The translations under genes were made by a program, and so were the position numbers. 64,000 nt of DNA from Coriaria nepalensis (taxonomy: Eukaryota > Streptophyta > Magnoliopsida > Cucurbitales > Coriariaceae): contig CP114481.1 in the NCBI GenBank assembly GCA_027186245.1, forward strand, positions 23,653,501 to 23,717,500, read 5' to 3'. The notes below the pieces were generated by a model that had not been told where the DNA came from, did no database searches, and saw nothing but the letters and a program-made list of their open reading frames with translations. This document shows, piece by piece, positions 61,326-64,000 of this stretch; the stretch's first letter is position 1; every line of letters starts with the position of its first letter.

Positions 61326-64000
61326 CCTTCAATAGATCAATTACAAGTTATGCATGAAAGTCGTGTCTTAAATGCAAAAATAGAACTTCTTCGAAGTGCT
61401 TTCAAACAATTTAATGATATGAAAAGACTGAATGATATACTTTTTAAGGCTAAAATAATGCATTCTTGTCTGTAATAGATTAATTGGAAGTTATGTAATA
61501 AAATCATGATTGAAGGGAAAAAGTAGAATTCATTCGAATTAATTTAGAATGAATTAATGATAAGGAGAGACTGAATGACGTGATTTTAACGCAAAACAAA
61601 TGCATTGGTGCTTTCAATAGATCAACGGCAAGTTATGCACGAAAGTCATTTTTAAGGACCGAATTTCGTTCAAAGTGATTTAGAATGATGTAATGACTAA
61701 AAGAGACGCAATACTATGACTTTAAGGCTAAAAAAATGCATAGTTGCCTTCAATAGATCAATTCAAAGTTATGCATGAAACTCGTGTTTTAAATGCAAAA
61801 ATAGAATTGGTTCAAAATGCTTTCAAACAATTTAATGATATTAAAAGACTTAATGATATACTTTTTAAGGCAAAAATAATGCATTGTTGTCTTCAATAAA
61901 TTAATTGCAAGGTATGTAAGAAAATCATGTTTGAAGGGCGAAAATAGGATTCGTTCGACTTAATTGGGAATAATCTAATAACTAGAAGAGACTCAATGAC
62001 ATGATTTTAAGGCTAAACAAATGCATTTTTACCTTCAATTGATCAACTGCAAGTTATGCACGAAAGTCATTTTTAAAGGCCAAATTTCGTTCGAAGTGAT
62101 TTAGAATGATTTAATGACTAAAAGAGACGCAATAGTATGACTTTTAGGCTAAAAAAATGCAGAGTTGCCTTCAATAGATCAATTGCAACTTATGCATGAA
62201 AGTTGTGTCTCAAATGCAAAAATAGAATTGGTTTGAAGTGCTTTCAAACAATTTAACGATATGAAAAGACTTAATGATATGCTTTTTAAGACTAAAATAA
62301 TGCATTGTTGTCTTAAATAGATTAATTGCAAGTTATATAAGAAAATCATGTTTGAAGGGCGAAAATAGAATTTGTCGAATTAATTTAGAATGATTAATTG
62401 ACTAGAAGAGACTCAGTGACATGACTCTAAGGCTAAACAAATGCATTGTTGCCCTCAATTGATCAACTGCAAGTTATGCACGAAAGTCAAGTTTAAGGGG
62501 TGAATTTCATTCGAAGTGATTTAGAATGATTTACTGACTAAAAGAGATCCAATAATATGACCTTAAGACAAAAAAAATGCATAGTTGCGTTCAGTAGATG
62601 AATTGCAAGTTTTGCATGAAAATTGTGTTTTAAATGCAAAAATTGAATTGGTTCGAAGTTCTTTCAAACAATTTAATGATATGAAAAGACTGAGTGATAT
62701 CTTTTTAAGGCTAAAATAATGCATTGTTGTCTTTAATAGATTAATTGCAAGTTATGCAATAATATCATGATTGAAGGGAAAAAATAGAATTCATTCGAAT
62801 TAATTTAGAATGATTTAATGATAAGGAGAGACTGAATGACATGATTTTAAGGAAAAACAAATGCATTGTTGCTTTCAATAGATCAACTGCAAGTTATGCA
62901 CGAAAGTCATTTTTAAAGACCGAATTTTGTTCGAAGTGATTTATAATGATTTTATGACTAAAAGAGACGCAATAATATGACTTTAAGGATAAAAAAATGC
63001 ATAGTTGCCTTCAATAGATCAATTGCAAGTTATGCATGAAACTCGTGTTTTAAATGCAAAAATAGAGTTGGTTCGAAGTGCTTTCAAACAATTTAATGAT
63101 ATTAAAAGACTGAACGATATACTTTTTAAGGCAAAAATAATGCATTGTTGTCCTCAATAAATTAATTTTAAGTTATGTAAGAAAATCATGTTTGAAGGGC
63201 GAAAATAGAATTCGTTCAACTTAATTTGGAATAATTTAATAACTAGAAGAGACTCAGTGACATGATTTTAAGGCAAAACAAATGCATTGTTGCTTTCAAT
63301 AGATCAACTGCAAGTTATGCACGAAAGTCATTTTTAAAGACCGAATTTTGTTCAAAGTGATTTAGAATGATTTAATGACTAAAAGAGACGCAATAATAAG
63401 ACTTTAAGGATAAAAAAAATGCAGAGTTTCTTTCAATAGATCAATTGCAAGTTATGAATGAAACTCGTGTTTTAAATGCAAAAATAGAATTGGTTCGAAG
63501 TGCTTTCAAGCAATTTAATGATATTAAGAGACTGAACGATATACTTTTTAAGGCAAAAATAAAGCATTGTTGTCTTCAATAAATTAATTGCAAGTTATGT
63601 AAGAAAATCATGTTTGAAGGGCGAAAATAGATTCGTTCGACTTAATTTGGAATAATTTAATAACTTGAAGAGACTCAATGACATGACTTTAAGGCTAAAC
63701 AAATGCATTTTTGCCTTCAATAGATCAACTGCAAGTTATGCACGAAAGTCTTGTTTAAAGGCCGAATTTCATTAGAAGTAATTTAGAATGATTTAATGAC
63801 TAAAAGAGACGCAATACTATGACTTTAAGGCTAAAAAAATGCATAGTTGCCTTCAATAGATCAATTACAAGTTATGCATGAAAGTCGTGTCTTAAATGCA
63901 AAAATAGAACTTCTTCGAAGTCCTTTCAAACAATTTAATGATATGAAAAGACTGAATGATATACTTTTTAAGGCCAAAATAATGCATTCTTGTCTTTAAT
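61326..64000 (+). repeat. 2524-bp higher-order repeat (18 subunits, about one copy, continues past the window)
   Basis: The A variant TAGAACTTCTTCGAAG begins at 61381 and again at 63905, and the GCAAGTTATGAATGAAAC A begins near 60921 and 63445. Both offsets are 2524 bp, six monomers. This is the same length as the 2525-bp HOR at the left end, but the diagnostic variants differ. It appears to be the parent of the 1819-bp unit, which lacks eight subunits and has one extra monomer around 58540-58955. A one-base loss in A (GATATCTTTTTAAGG) lies near 62697. Confidence 0.82.

Larger units (their letters stand above)
1..64000 (+). repeat. Satellite DNA array, ~421-bp monomer, head-to-tail throughout
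   Basis: The same ~421-bp unit recurs from the first to the last base, always in the same orientation; I saw no inverted monomer. About 150 monomers fit in the window. Conserved landmarks in every monomer are GCAAGTTATG (three times), AAAATAGAATT, AATTTAATGA, TTTAAGG and AAATGCAT. Most B subunits carry GAATTC, so the array should give an EcoRI ladder. Composition is AT-rich with A/T tracts. Apart from two copies of one ~178-bp insert there is no unique sequence. Both ends are cut inside a unit. The role is inferred: such arrays are typical of centromeric or pericentromeric heterochromatin in eukaryotes. I do not recognise the family. Confidence 0.98.

Noticed and set aside
1..64000. CRISPR array or other repeat-spacer structure
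   Set aside because: The sequences between conserved boxes are themselves repeated in every monomer. There are no unique spacers, and unit length is far above that of CRISPR repeats.
1..64000. rDNA spacer, telomeric repeat or transposon-internal repeat
   Set aside because: No rRNA gene sequence, no short telomere-type repeat, no LTRs and no transposase or reverse transcriptase frame were seen anywhere in 64 kb.
1..64000. Assignment to a named satellite family, for example the ~142-bp satellites of some beetles
   Set aside because: Subunit length alone is shared by many unrelated satellites, and I have no sequence match. A search of satellite databases with the A, B and C consensus would decide it.

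Overview
The whole 64 kb window is one uninterrupted, AT-rich (roughly 30% GC by eye) head-to-tail satellite DNA array. I see no credible protein-coding gene, no tRNA or rRNA gene, no CRISPR array and no bacterial operon structure. The sequence enters and leaves the window in the middle of a repeat unit, so the array extends beyond both ends. This points to a eukaryotic genome, probably centromeric or pericentromeric heterochromatin. I do not recognise the satellite family or the species.

The array is nested on at least three scales. The basic monomer is about 421 bp. It is built from three related subunits, called here A (about 143 bp), B (about 142 bp) and C (about 136 bp). Each starts with a CTTCAATAGAT-like box plus GCAAGTTATG and ends with TTTAAGG...AAATGCATTGTTG. 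Each subunit may itself descend from a duplicated element of about 70-76 bp. Monomers are arranged in higher-order repeats (HORs), and different HORs dominate different parts of the window: 2525 bp (18 subunits) at 1-7320, 834 bp and 1255 bp at 12.3-16.4 kb, a mosaic family at 17.6-26.8 kb, 1690 bp at 26.9-29.9 kb, 1859 bp at 32.4-36.2 kb, 471 bp at 36.5-37.5 kb, 1261 bp at 37.5-41.3 kb, 842 bp at 41.7-43 kb, 1824 bp at 46.7-50.2 kb, 1819 bp at 57.1-61.3 kb and 2524 bp at the right end. Mosaic stretches lie between them.

Three things stand out. (1) Several HORs are 13 subunits long (1824 and 1819 bp, i.e. 4 1/3 monomers). Visible A-A, B-A and C-C junctions show that recombination uses the 140-bp subunit, not only the 421-bp monomer, as its register. 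(2) One short non-satellite insert (about 175-178 bp) sits in two identical copies at 33489-33666 and 35348-35525. It was inserted once and then copied along with its 1859-bp HOR. Its minus strand is open throughout (59 codons), so it may be a captured piece of a gene. (3) Many CpG positions of the monomer occur in all three states CG, TG and CA, a pattern expected from methylation-driven decay.

All block boundaries are read by eye from diagnostic variants and are good to a few tens of bases unless stated otherwise.
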